Of a stretch of DNA of 64,000 nt, positions 18,752 through 27,319 are shown in pieces. How positions within the stretch are numbered: the first letter of the stretch is position 1; every line of letters begins with the position of its first letter. The stretch is from NCBI GenBank assembly GCA_027459625.1, contig DAIDHP010000014.1, positions 1-64,000 of the forward strand, in the 5' to 3' direction. The position numbers were made by a program, and so were the translations under genes. The notes under the pieces were generated by a model. It was not told the DNA's origin, searched no databases, and saw nothing but the letters and a program-made list of their open reading frames with translations. This DNA is from Chthonomonadales bacterium. Its GTDB lineage: Bacteria > Armatimonadota > Chthonomonadetes > Chthonomonadales > CAJBBX01.

Positions 18752-20112
18752 TTGCATGCTTGGATCCCAGCCTGACAAGTATTGATGCCGCTCTGTGCTG
18801 CGTCCACGTTCTTCCCTGAGCTCAGTTGAGATTTATAGATGGCGATGGCATCCTGATAGTGAGCGATCGCCTTATCCTTCTCGCCTAGTCTGAAGTAACA
18901 CAGCGCCATCTGCTGTTGGATTATGCCACCCAGACTTCCAGCCCCATCCAACGCTTTGATATAATTCCTTATCGCTTGGCGGTATTGTCCCTGCATTTGC
19001 AAGTCCTGAGCGATCTTCAAGGAGGATTGTGAATCCATCCCGGCGGATGAACCGGCGGAGCTTGAAGTGTTCGAGGATGTCGGAGAGTTAGCACCGCCGT
19101 TATCCGGTAACACCTGAATAGAGATTTGTCCTGGGTTTCCCTGAGTGGGTTGGGAGGTTGCACCGCTATCAGGAGCCGCAGTGTTAGTGTTTGGGGAATC
19201 CGGAAGGTGGATCGTTGTCGAGCCCTGATTGACGGGTTTTTGGGTTGTGGTTGGTTGCTTTTCAAGAAGCGGGGTTCCTCCACCAACCAACGGCAGTGGC
19301 GCAAGAGCCCTTGGCGCGGGAGATTGCGGGACGTATGGGGTTTGCGGTTGCGTTTGCGCCTGCGGACTGTACGTTTGAGTGAAGGAAGGATATTGCCATG
19401 TATTTGTGTAGTATCCCGCCGGAGGATAGGGCTGCTGAGTCTGTTGCGAGTCGGCGCCCTGGGCGATCTGTTGGGACGCATATGGATTGACCGCCTGATT
19501 GGTGTTGGAGGCCGTAGTTGGATTTGATGGCTGTTGATATTCGGAAACGTAACTCGTGGTTGAGCTTGCGGGTTTGTGAGAAGAGCGCCAAAGGATGATT
19601 CCCGCTCCTATCATTAGGATAAAGAGCGTAACGGATACGGCCAGTAAAGCGAAAGCTCCCGGGCTGTCAAGGAAAAATTTGGTTGTGGACTTATGCAAGG
19701 AGATGATCTTCTTCGGGGTGACTTTTAAATCCTTGTCCTTGAGTTGATCGAGCTTTTCCCTGTCCGCTATGCTGCCAGGATTAAGCTCAAGTACATGCTC
19801 CCTGTGCTTGATGGCTTGCTCCATGTCTCCCTTGCGTTCATATAGAGTGCTTATGAGCGACAATGCGTCGGAACTATCGGGATTGTAATGCAAAGCTTCG
19901 GAACATGTGTGGATCGCCTTGTCTATCTCCCCTCTTTCGCTCTGCTTGAACGCTAGAAGCAACAGATCCTTGATGCGTTGCTCCGGATCTTCCATGAAAT
20001 CAAACTGATCCTCGGCAGGGGGCTGTTCGGTCTCAGTAACCAGTTTCCTGCCGCACTGTTTGCAAAATTTTGAGTCTTTCGTGTTATTGGCGCCGCATTC
20101 GGTGCAATACAT
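18748..20112 (-). CDS. Membrane protein with N-terminal zinc ribbon and split TPRs
   Basis: 454 residues. MYCTECGANNTKDSKFCKQCG is a zinc ribbon (CxxC...CxxC) at the very N-terminus. TPRs follow (about 50-120), then one transmembrane helix near 160-180 (ALLAVSVTLFILMIGAGIIL), a Gln/Pro/Ser-rich low-complexity linker (about 190-350) and a C-terminal TPR pair (AQDLQMQGQYRQAIRNYIKAL...). The layout implies a cytoplasmic zinc ribbon/TPR part and an extracytoplasmic TPR part. ATG 20112 is chosen over GTG 20121 because AGAGGG lies about eight bases upstream of it. It is translationally coupled to the exported TPR gene. I do not recognise the system. Confidence 0.72.
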   Translation of the reverse strand: MYCTECGANNTKDSKFCKQCGRKLVTETEQPPAEDQFDFMEDPEQRIKDLLLLAFKQSERGEIDKAIHTCSEALHYNPDSSDALSLISTLYERKGDMEQAIKHREHVLELNPGSIADREKLDQLKDKDLKVTPKKIISLHKSTTKFFLDSPGAFALLAVSVTLFILMIGAGIILWRSSHKPASSTTSYVSEYQQPSNPTTASNTNQAVNPYASQQIAQGADSQQTQQPYPPAGYYTNTWQYPSFTQTYSPQAQTQPQTPYVPQSPAPRALAPLPLVGGGTPLLEKQPTTTQKPVNQGSTTIHLPDSPNTNTAAPDSGATSQPTQGNPGQISIQVLPDNGGANSPTSSNTSSSAGSSAGMDSQSSLKIAQDLQMQGQYRQAIRNYIKALDGAGSLGGIIQQQMALCYFRLGEKDKAIAHYQDAIAIYKSQLSSGKNVDAAQSGINTCQAGIQACK

Positions 20113-20654
20113 CGCGTTCACCCTCTTTCAACTATGCAGCGGTTTTGTGATGGACCGCCCAAAACATCCCAAACGATATTACCTCTTTTCGCCAAAATAT
20201 GCATGAACGGGTCAAGCCAATTGTAAGGATTGGATTTCGTTACCTTAACCAAACGTTATAACATTTAATCGGGAACCCGATGAAACCTTTTCCTGATTAT
20301 TGCGTTTTGTTGCATATGGCTCTTATCATTATATACGAACTGGTGAAAAATCACGTTACAGGTACCAACGTATGGCGGCACCGCTATCTTATATGACTGA
20401 GATTAGGGCTAAGAGTTCCGGTGAATTGCGGTGTAAATCCCGCCGGAGAACAAAAAATAATTGAAAGTCGTCAATAAGGAGAAGACATTGATCATTGCAT
20501 GTATTCGTAACGCATCATAGCAGGTATAATCAAATATATTTGCACAATTCGAGAGAGAAAACATGCCGCGACGTTTTCCAATCCGCATCCTAATAGGTTT
20601 GCATGAATTCTGCAATGAGACGTGATACTAAAAACTAACAGAAAGGAGAAGCAT
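20113..20654. other. Divergent intergenic region with an unassigned hairpin
   Basis: About 540 bases, AT-rich, between the zinc-ribbon/TPR gene (minus) and the 61-residue gene (plus). GTTCCGG (20415-20421) and CCGGAGAAC (20443-20451) form a stem with an inner GCGG...CCGC pairing. The segment GGTGTAAATCC faintly recalls a cobalamin-riboswitch core but the rest of that motif is missing. No gene is evident. Confidence 0.45.
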
Positions 20655-20840
20655 ATGAACGAAAGCGTGTTGATGCATCTGAGTTTCCCGCGCAGCGGTC
20701 AGAGAATATCCATATCGTTACCGAAGTCCATGACGGATGATCCTTCCGACCGCATCAGCCCAGAGATCATGAAATATCTCAGTTGCTCCAGTGACAGGGA
20801 CAAACATGCAGAGCATGATAAACCTAGCTATCATGATTAA
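20655..20840 (+). CDS. Small protein of unknown function (61 residues)
   Basis: The ATG at 20655 has an excellent ribosome site (AAAGGAG, about seven bases upstream). The product is hydrophilic: an N-terminal stretch MHLSFPRSGQRISISLPKSM with alternating hydrophobic residues, then an acidic/His-rich tail (SDRDKHAEHDKPSYHD). No signal peptide or membrane segment, and I recognise no family. A hairpin (20870-20898) follows at 30 bp. It is reported because of the strong start signal; it could still be a chance frame. Confidence 0.5.
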   Translation: MNESVLMHLSFPRSGQRISISLPKSMTDDPSDRISPEIMKYLSCSSDRDKHAEHDKPSYHD

Positions 20841-20869
20841 TTTCTACAGTGTATAATCATTCAAACACA

Positions 20870-20898
20870 AAACGCCTGACCTCCGAGGTCGGGCGTTT
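20870..20898 (+). terminator. Strong hairpin after the small gene, possible terminator
   Basis: AAACGCCTGACCT and AGGTCGGGCGTTT pair over 13 positions with one G-U around a CCG loop. The downstream sequence (CAAATTTAT) has no long T run, so it may act as a weak terminator or as a leader structure for the kinase gene that starts 23 bp later. Confidence 0.5.
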
Positions 20899-20920
20899 CA
20901 AATTTATCCCCGAGGGTGCC

Positions 20921-21952
20921 ATGTTAACGAAAGAACGTTTATCCGAACTGTTTCATAAAATCAGAGATTTATCCGTCATCATGGTTGGAGATTTTTTCCT
21001 TGACAAATATTTCGTCACCGATCCCCGGTTGTCAGAGATATCCGTGGAAACGGGGCTGGAGGCGCGACAGGTGATTGAAATTCGTTGCAGCCCCGGCGCG
21101 GCAGGCACGGTGGTGAATAACCTTTACGCCCTTGGCGTGGGGGAGATCCGGGCGGTCGGGATCGCAGGAGACGATGGGGAGGGGTATGAACTGGATGCAA
21201 GGCTCCGGGAGATGGGTGTCAATACCGATTCGCTGTTGCGCTACCCCTTCGTTCACACGCCCACGTACATGAAACCGATGCGTGTAGTCAATGGCGCGGA
21301 AGTGGAGATGGAGCGTTTGGATGTAAAGAATCGCGCCCCGTTAACAGAACAGATGGAGCAGCAAATCATCGCACTTCTAAACGAGCAGCTATCGGGAAGG
21401 CATGGATGGCGAACTCCGAACGCTGTGGTTATATCCGATCAGGTGGAGGAGAGAAACTGCGGTGTGATATCCGACAGAGTGAGAGAGGCGTTATCGGATA
21501 TGGCTAGGAAATATCCGAATACGATCTTCTTCGCCGATTCACGAAGGAGGATAGGGGAGTTTAACAATATCATCCTCAAGCCGAATCGAAGCGAAGCGAT
21601 AAAGGTCTTGAAGAGTGAAGGGGCGAGGGACGCGTATGATTCAGACAAGGATATCTCAATTGCTATCAGTTCATTAAAATCGACTCCGGTATTCCTGACC
21701 TCCGGCGAGAACGGCATCTGGGTTGCGGTAAACGGAAAAGCGAGCCATGCGAAGGCGATTCGGTACGAAGGAATGATAGATATTTGCGGGGCGGGTGATA
21801 GCGCCACATCTGGAATTGTCAGCGCTTTGGCTAGCGGGTTCTCGCCTATCGAGGCTGCCGAGATGGGGAATTTGTGCGCGGGAGTGACGATACGCAAGCT
21901 TGGTACGACCGGAACCGCCTCCGAGGAAGAGATCCTATCCCTCTTGGATTAA
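20921..21952 (+). CDS. PfkB family sugar kinase, HldE/RfaE domain-I-like
   Basis: 343 residues. The ribokinase fold is evident: VIMVGDFFLDKYFVTD near residue 23, SPGAAGTVVNNLYALG (a Gly-rich substrate loop), and the PfkB signature DICGAGDSATSGIVSAL with the catalytic Asp in GAGDS. The overall pattern resembles ADP-heptose synthase kinase domains, but the nucleotidyltransferase half of HldE is absent. The sugar substrate is therefore uncertain. ATG 20921 was chosen because GAGGG precedes it and because the longer GTG frame would translate through the hairpin at 20870-20898. Confidence 0.8.
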   Translation: MLTKERLSELFHKIRDLSVIMVGDFFLDKYFVTDPRLSEISVETGLEARQVIEIRCSPGAAGTVVNNLYALGVGEIRAVGIAGDDGEGYELDARLREMGVNTDSLLRYPFVHTPTYMKPMRVVNGAEVEMERLDVKNRAPLTEQMEQQIIALLNEQLSGRHGWRTPNAVVISDQVEERNCGVISDRVREALSDMARKYPNTIFFADSRRRIGEFNNIILKPNRSEAIKVLKSEGARDAYDSDKDISIAISSLKSTPVFLTSGENGIWVAVNGKASHAKAIRYEGMIDICGAGDSATSGIVSALASGFSPIEAAEMGNLCAGVTIRKLGTTGTASEEEILSLLD

Positions 21953-21975
21953 TTCCCATGGACACATACAGAGGT

Positions 21976-22009
21976 GAACCCTGTTTGAAATGCTTTTCAA
22001 ACAGGGTTC
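21976..22009. terminator. Hairpin spanning the csrA stop codon
   Basis: GAACCCTGTTTGAAA (21976-21990) pairs perfectly with TTTCAAACAGGGTTC (21995-22009). The csrA stop codon (21997-21999) lies in its stem, so the hairpin is partly coding. Neither strand has a good T run after it; a bidirectional barrier between the convergent kinase and csrA transcripts is the simplest reading. Confidence 0.65.
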
Positions 22010-22245
22010 TCCGCACTCTTTTTGGTCACTAGGTCATCCAGATTGGGTAATACATCGGGATTGGATATGATGGCGGATCGATTCTCCTCCTCGATCTGTT
22101 CATAAACCTCTTTGCGATGGATCATGACGGATTTCGGCGCTCTAATTCCTATGCGAACCTGTTCCCCCCGCACCTCGAGTATTGTTATCTCGATATCCTC
22201 CCCAACCATGATGCTTTGGTCCGGTTTACGAGTAAGTACCAGCAT
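21997..22245 (-). CDS. csrA: Carbon storage regulator / translational regulator CsrA
   Basis: 82 residues from the ATG at 22245, which has GGAGGGC seven bases upstream; the longer frame adds a non-conserved leader. [25 protein letters not shown] and [22 protein letters not shown] are the full five-strand RNA-binding core of CsrA, with a C-terminal extension of about 20 residues as in many flagellated Gram-positive-type lineages. CsrA binds GGA motifs in leaders and represses flagellin translation; FliW, encoded immediately upstream, sequesters it. It is the last gene of the flagellar run, and its stop codon lies in a long hairpin. Confidence 0.95.
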   Translation of the reverse strand: MLVLTRKPDQSIMVGEDIEITILEVRGEQVRIGIRAPKSVMIHRKEVYEQIEEENRSAIISNPDVLPNLDDLVTKKSAENPV

Positions 22246-22304
22246 CGTATGCCCTCCATGGCGTATTTGAGAAGCCATTAGTACGTATATTGTACCATCA
22301 GATT

Positions 22305-22754
22305 TTAATGGTTCCTTCTCATATGAATCTCTTCCATGATACTGTGTCGTGTGGTATATCTTTCATCCGATAAAACTACCTGTTTTCCTATTTTTCTCAA
22401 CGGATTTATCACGATTGGCCCCAAAAGATTGGCAGTCATCGCGGCGGGATTGTTTCTGGGCACTGTAACGACGACAAAGACGATTTTCGGAGTGTCCTCA
22501 TCCATGTGCAAAAAGTCAGCGTCCGCATCCGAAATGGAAAGGCTGTAATCCCTTTTGAAATCCCAGGGGTTGATGATGGGAAACGCCAACGCGCCGTCAT
22601 CAAGGGATTGAAACCATTTCAAGGGATTGTCGGGATCCTGATGCATTACCACGAAGCGTTTGCAATCCTCGAAGCCGATCATTCCATCAGGCAGTGTGAT
22701 GATGAGCGATTCCTCGACGGATATTTCACCAAATCGTGAGGTGTTCACTTTCAT
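22305..22754 (-). CDS. fliW: Flagellar assembly factor FliW
   Basis: 149 residues. The FliW fold is recognised from [30 protein letters not shown], then [18 protein letters not shown] and [30 protein letters not shown] (each a conserved block, shown in part). FliW binds CsrA and flagellin alternately and so couples flagellin translation to secretion. Two starts are possible: ATG 22754, which matches family N-termini but has GAGGG only two bases away, and ATG 22781 with AAAGG eight bases upstream. It lies 59 bp before csrA. Confidence 0.93.
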   Translation of the reverse strand: MKVNTSRFGEISVEESLIITLPDGMIGFEDCKRFVVMHQDPDNPLKWFQSLDDGALAFPIINPWDFKRDYSLSISDADADFLHMDEDTPKIVFVVVTVPRNNPAAMTANLLGPIVINPLRKIGKQVVLSDERYTTRHSIMEEIHMRRNH

Positions 22755-22955
22755 TTCCCTCTTTAAATTGGTCGTTATCATATGCGTAACCTTTCAAATT
22801 AGTATTTACCAATCCGGGGTACTGAACAGGAATATCGCAGGATGTTTTCCATCTAACAATTCCCAGGATGTAATTGCGCCATTCAGCTTGCCAAGAGCGC
22901 TAAGCGCCTTGAACGCCCAATGAAACTTCTAAATGTGAGTTATAATTCACCTGTG

Positions 22956-23849
22956 CTATTTGATGTAATCCAATAGACTCTGCTGAAACCCTTTCGATGT
23001 GGCCGTGAGAGCGGCTTGATATGCCAGTTGCGAGGATTGCAATCGCACCGCAGCCTGGCTGATGTCCACATCCTGAATCTGTGACAGAAGGTTTGTAAAA
23101 TTCTCCTGCACCGCGCTATTTCGCTGCAAAGAGCTGTTAATACGCTGCACATTCGCCCCTAACATCGCTCTCGCCTGGGTGACGCTCGACAAACTGGAAT
23201 CCAAGTTCGTTAGGTCCGTGTTGGAAATGGCTGTCAAATTGTTGTTCGTCATATCATTTGAAAGTTGGGTTAGCGTACTTAAGACCCCGGTAAAGACTTG
23301 ATCTCCGGTGACATTAGTTACGATGCTCTCTCCCTGTGCGATGTCCACTGTGAGATTGGCGTTGCCATTCGCAACCGTACCCCCTTGATATACAAAGGTT
23401 CCGTTTGATCCGGTAAAAGGCGGCGTAGTTGCTTTTTGACCACCGAAAAGATATCTCGATCCGTCTTTCGAATTACCTAAAGCCCCAATTTGCTGGATGA
23501 TCGTGTTGATCTGATAGGCGAGATTCTGGCGCTGTGCGTTGGATACGGTGTCCGATGCGCTCTGCACCGCCAGACTGCGCGCTTGCTGGATCAGGTTGGT
23601 GACGCTCGCCAACGCAGTGTCGGTATTTTCCATAAAGGAGTTGGCTGTGTTCATATTCTGCACGTACTGAGTGAGTTGCCCCAGGGATTCCTCCAATGAG
23701 AGAGCCTGGGATGTGCCAGCGGGATCATCGGAAGGCTGGTTTAGCTTCTTTCCCGTCGCAAGCGACTGTTGAGCGTCCACGTAGTTTTGATAGGATGTTT
23801 CCACGTTGTTCAACGTATCGTTCAACATCATGTTTGTTGATATTCTCAT
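22956..23849 (-). CDS. flgL: Flagellar hook-filament junction protein FlgL (HAP3)
   Basis: 297 residues, with the flagellin-like termini: RISTNMMLNDTLNNVETSY at the N-terminus and QSSQLAYQAALTATSKGFQQSLLDYI at the C-terminus. It joins the hook to the filament on the cell exterior, next to FlgK. GGAGGG lies seven bases before the ATG. It is 14 bp after flgK on the same strand. A small GC hairpin (about 22890-22908) separates it from fliW. Confidence 0.95.
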   Translation of the reverse strand: MRISTNMMLNDTLNNVETSYQNYVDAQQSLATGKKLNQPSDDPAGTSQALSLEESLGQLTQYVQNMNTANSFMENTDTALASVTNLIQQARSLAVQSASDTVSNAQRQNLAYQINTIIQQIGALGNSKDGSRYLFGGQKATTPPFTGSNGTFVYQGGTVANGNANLTVDIAQGESIVTNVTGDQVFTGVLSTLTQLSNDMTNNNLTAISNTDLTNLDSSLSSVTQARAMLGANVQRINSSLQRNSAVQENFTNLLSQIQDVDISQAAVRLQSSQLAYQAALTATSKGFQQSLLDYIK

Positions 23850-23863
23850 CGTTTACCCTCCGC

Positions 23864-25270
23864 TTACTGGACCATGGATAAAAGGCTGTCCAACATGGAG
23901 TTAATATTGGTGACCATCTCCGCCGCAGCTTGATAGGATCGTTGGTATTGAAGCATGTTCGTCATCTGTTCGTCGATATTGACGCCGCTAACGGAACTCT
24001 GCATGCTCTGTAACTGCTGGACGATTTGCGTTTGGTTGTTATAATCATTCGTAAAAGATTGGGCGTCCGCTCCGATCTTCGATATATTCGCGTTATATTG
24101 TTGAAGGATGCTGTTATTGCCGAATATCGACGTATTGGCTAGATTGGAGATCGCGCTTGCGTTATCGCCGTTCGATGCTGACACGGATTGTCCGGCTGCA
24201 GGGGCGGTTGACGCCGCTATGGCGTTCGGATTAGAGACCAGTTCGGGATTGACCTGGATCGTCGCCGCATTTGTCCCCGTGAAAAAATTCAAGCCCGTTT
24301 CACCATCCAACCCGTAACCACTGGAGTGCAGTTGATTCACCTGGGTTATCAGCGTTGATGCGATCGTATCCAAATTGGATTGATAGCCTGCTATAAGATT
24401 GATCGATTGGACCATGCCCCCAAGTGAGCCGCCGCTTATTTGTACAGGCGTGCCATCGTTCACCAAATAGGGCTGGTTGTTAATCGTTTCGGTTTGAGTT
24501 GGTATTTTGTACGACTGAGTCCCCTGCACGATGGACATCCCGCCAATGTAGACATCCACCATTCCATTTGGCTGTCCGGAAGGGCTCAATTCCTGAGAAG
24601 TGGTCACGCCGACCAAATTGCCCAGTTGTGAAATAATCTGGTCTCTCTGGTCCATAAGGTCGTTAGGATGCGTATCATTCACCACTCCATCCATGATCTG
24701 CTGGTTCAGTTTAGCGATCTGACCGACCAAATTGTTCGCCTGGGTTATTGTGGATTGAATGGATCCCTGTAAATTTGTAGTCATATTGGTCAAACCCGTG
24801 CTCACGCTGTTGAACATCCCCGTCATGGCTTGTGCGTTGGAAATGACCGTGGTTCGTATCCCGCTATCCTCCGAATTGGTGGCAAGAGTTTGGAATGAGG
24901 TGAAGAATGTGTTCATTAAATTCGACAAACCATTCGTTCCAGGTTCGTTGTATAAACCTTGCACCTCGTTAAGGGTTGTTTCCAATTGGTTGGATTGCGA
25001 TTGATTGGCGGTGGCGCTCAGCAACCTCTGCGTGACGAATTCATCCGTGGCGCGAGTAATGGAACTCACCTGCACCCCTGTCCCGATTTGGGTGGATTGG
25101 AAAGCGACTCCCGTGTCGGTGTATGGCGGCATTTGAGTGAGATTAGCGGTTTGCTGTGAATAGCCGGGTGTGTTCACATTTGATACGTTTTGGCTGATCA
25201 CATCCAACACCGCCTGATTTGCGATCAATGCGGATCCCGCCGTATTTATTCCCAGAAATGAATTAGACAT
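23864..25270 (-). CDS. flgK: Flagellar hook-associated protein FlgK (HAP1)
   Basis: 468 residues. The N-terminus FLGINTAGSALIANQAVLDV and the NVNTPGYSQQT motif (about 31-41) are those of rod/hook family proteins; the C-terminus (EQMTNMLQYQRSYQAAAEMV) is the matching helix. The protein sits between hook and FlgL. It is slightly short for FlgK, consistent with a reduced outer domain. It follows flgN by 21 bp. Confidence 0.96.
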   Translation of the reverse strand: MSNSFLGINTAGSALIANQAVLDVISQNVSNVNTPGYSQQTANLTQMPPYTDTGVAFQSTQIGTGVQVSSITRATDEFVTQRLLSATANQSQSNQLETTLNEVQGLYNEPGTNGLSNLMNTFFTSFQTLATNSEDSGIRTTVISNAQAMTGMFNSVSTGLTNMTTNLQGSIQSTITQANNLVGQIAKLNQQIMDGVVNDTHPNDLMDQRDQIISQLGNLVGVTTSQELSPSGQPNGMVDVYIGGMSIVQGTQSYKIPTQTETINNQPYLVNDGTPVQISGGSLGGMVQSINLIAGYQSNLDTIASTLITQVNQLHSSGYGLDGETGLNFFTGTNAATIQVNPELVSNPNAIAASTAPAAGQSVSASNGDNASAISNLANTSIFGNNSILQQYNANISKIGADAQSFTNDYNNQTQIVQQLQSMQSSVSGVNIDEQMTNMLQYQRSYQAAAEMVTNINSMLDSLLSMVQ

Positions 25271-25291
25271 TTTGTTCTCCGCGACTGTGGA

Positions 25292-25819
25292 TTAGCATCG
25301 CTGATCCAAGTAAAAAACGGGTTTGATCAAAGCATTAGGATTTATCCCGTATTTCGCCGGTTGCAACGCGGCGTTGGAAAGATACTGCATCGTATATCGA
25401 ACGTATTCGATCGCGTTTTGGAGGAGTGCTCTGTTTCTCTCGTTCATCGCCTTAAGCTCCGTGTTGGTTTTGATGATATCCTCTCGTATCATGCCCAAAC
25501 GCTTCGCTTCCGGCTGGGACAATCGGTTCATTAATCGCGATAACGGAGGAATGGCGGTGTCCCGCTCGTTCATTATTCCGGAAAGTATCGCGACGTTTCT
25601 TGCGATCTGGATGCGTTCAGCCTCAAGAATCTCCTGGTGACGGTGAAGAATATCCATCCGAACTTGAATCTCCTCCACTTGTCCGTGATTGAGCTTAAGC
25701 AATGCGTCCGTTAGCATTTTCCCTTCGGATATCAATTTCCCACCGGTATCGCATTCGCTTTGCAGCACACGAATTAGCTTTCGAACCTCTACACTCAAGT
25801 TTTTCGTCGTTTCAGCCAT
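25292..25819 (-). CDS. flgN: FlgN family export chaperone
   Basis: 175 residues, almost wholly helical with heptad-like hydrophobics (VEVRKLIRVLQSECD, ERIQIARNVAILSGIM, LLQNAIEYVRYTMQYL). This is the size and composition of FlgN, the cytoplasmic chaperone of FlgK and FlgL, and the gene lies directly upstream of both, which supports the call. Sequence conservation in this family is low, so identity rests partly on position. Confidence 0.85.
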   Translation of the reverse strand: MAETTKNLSVEVRKLIRVLQSECDTGGKLISEGKMLTDALLKLNHGQVEEIQVRMDILHRHQEILEAERIQIARNVAILSGIMNERDTAIPPLSRLMNRLSQPEAKRLGMIREDIIKTNTELKAMNERNRALLQNAIEYVRYTMQYLSNAALQPAKYGINPNALIKPVFYLDQRC

Positions 25820-25823
25820 TTCG

Positions 25824-26150
25824 TCACCTTCCTAAATTCGGAGACAACTCTTTATATAACATATCGGCGATCCCAAATGAGCCGTTTTTTCCGATCTCGT
25901 TGCCTATCGCCTGGTCGAACATCCCCTGATAAATCGACGATTGGTTCCCGGTTCCCATCATGGGGTCCTTGGGAACGCTTTTTTGCATCTCATCCAGAAG
26001 CATCCCGACGAAATATCCCTCCATCTCGGTGCAAGCCTTCATCAGGTTTTTATCCTTTACTTTGGACATACCCAAGGAATTGGATTGGGTGATGGCTGCA
26101 GGCGAAGACGCCAGTTGAATGCTTGATGAAACGCCGTTAATTGTGCTCAT
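25824..26150 (-). CDS. flgJ: Rod-binding protein, FlgJ N-terminal domain only
   Basis: 108 residues from the ATG at 26150 (GGAGG about eight bases upstream; the longer frame begins at a GTG inside the ribosome site). The KDKNLMKACTEMEGYFVGMLLDEM...SIYQGMFDQAIGNEIGK stretch is the rod-capping domain of FlgJ. The muramidase domain found fused in many Proteobacteria is absent, so a separate hydrolase must open the peptidoglycan. It lies between flgI and flgN. Confidence 0.9.
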   Translation of the reverse strand: MSTINGVSSSIQLASSPAAITQSNSLGMSKVKDKNLMKACTEMEGYFVGMLLDEMQKSVPKDPMMGTGNQSSIYQGMFDQAIGNEIGKNGSFGIADMLYKELSPNLGR

Positions 26151-26183
26151 ATTTCTAACCTCCACATGGGTGAGTGGTTATCC

Positions 26184-27290
26184 TTATTGAATCTCTATCT
26201 GTGCGGAAATATCCCCAGCCTCGTGCATTGCTTGCAGAATCGATATGAGATCTCTTGGTGTCACTCCTAGTTTGTTTAACGCTTTGACCAGGTCATCCAC
26301 GGTCGGATTGGCGTTCAATAAAGCGAGACTCCCTTTGGATTCCGTTACCTGCGTACTCTTTTGAGGCAAAATAACAGGCTTTCCATTCTTGCTGAAGGGC
26401 GGGGGAATGGCAACGACCGGCGTGTTCGTAACGCTCACCTGGATGTTGCCATGTGCGATCGCGCACGGGGATATCCTGACATTGCCTCCAATCACGACCG
26501 TTCCCGTTCTCTCATTCACTACGATCCGGGCTATGGTGTCGGGGGAAACGGTTAGTTCCTCGATTTTAGAAATGAATGCCACGGGATTATCCTTCATGGA
26601 TTGAGGGATATCCACCTTCACGGTGTAGGAGTCCTGAGCCTCAGCGTGGGTGTTCGGTATCGCAGTTTGAATGGCTTCCGCAACACGGTTCGCAGTGGTG
26701 AAATCCGGCTGGTTCAGGGTAACCTCCATCGTGTTGCCATCCCCTTGCGTGAGAGAGGTGGGAACCACCTTCTCCACGATTCCTCCTTGAGGAATTCGCC
26801 CCACGTTCACGGCATTCTTTTGGACGCTTGATCCGCCGCTGCTGTAATTGAATCCGCCAATTGATATCGGACCTTGCGCCACAACATAAACTTGCCCGTC
26901 CGCCCCAAGCAGGGGAGTTTGGATCAGAGTGCCTCCTTGCAAAGAGCGTGCATCGCCAAGGGAACTTACCGTGACATCAATCTGGCTGCCGTTCTTAACG
27001 AAAGGGGGTAACGTGGCGGTAACCAAAACCGCCGCCACGTTCTTGACTTTCACAGTGTTCTGAGGCACGTTCACCCCGAGTCGCTCAAGTGTGTTCACCA
27101 CGGATTGCGCGGTGAAGATGGTGCTATTGCTATCGCCGGTGCCCTCAAGACCAACCACCAAGCCGTAACCCACTAGTTGGTTGTTTCTCGCACCTTGTAT
27201 TCCTGCAATATCTTTGATCCGCACCTGAGCGAAGCAGATGGAGGGAAGCAAAACGCATACGATATAGAGAAGGTATGAAGCACGTTTCAT
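26184..27290 (-). CDS. flgI: Flagellar P-ring protein FlgI
   Basis: 368 residues with an N-terminal signal peptide (MKRASYLLYIVCVLLPSICFA). RIKDIAGIQGARNNQLVGYGLVVGLEGTGD (conserved opening block), GTLIQTPLLGADGQVYVVAQG and the C-terminal LVKALNKLGVTPRDLISILQAM are diagnostic. It forms the ring around the rod in the peptidoglycan layer. Its presence with FlgH indicates a diderm envelope. Confidence 0.97.
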   Translation of the reverse strand: MKRASYLLYIVCVLLPSICFAQVRIKDIAGIQGARNNQLVGYGLVVGLEGTGDSNSTIFTAQSVVNTLERLGVNVPQNTVKVKNVAAVLVTATLPPFVKNGSQIDVTVSSLGDARSLQGGTLIQTPLLGADGQVYVVAQGPISIGGFNYSSGGSSVQKNAVNVGRIPQGGIVEKVVPTSLTQGDGNTMEVTLNQPDFTTANRVAEAIQTAIPNTHAEAQDSYTVKVDIPQSMKDNPVAFISKIEELTVSPDTIARIVVNERTGTVVIGGNVRISPCAIAHGNIQVSVTNTPVVAIPPPFSKNGKPVILPQKSTQVTESKGSLALLNANPTVDDLVKALNKLGVTPRDLISILQAMHEAGDISAQIEIQ

Positions 27291-27319
27291 ATCCGTATAA
27301 CCTCTTAATTACCTTTTAC

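Noticed and set aside
20415-20451. Cobalamin-riboswitch-like sequence (GCGGTGTAAATCCCGC)
   Set aside because: Only one short block resembles the motif; the B12 box and the other conserved parts are missing and the downstream gene has no cobalamin link.
22890-22908. Hairpin between flgL and fliW as a terminator
   Set aside because: GC-rich stem with one bulge but no T run on the minus strand, and the downstream genes appear to belong to the same flagellar run.
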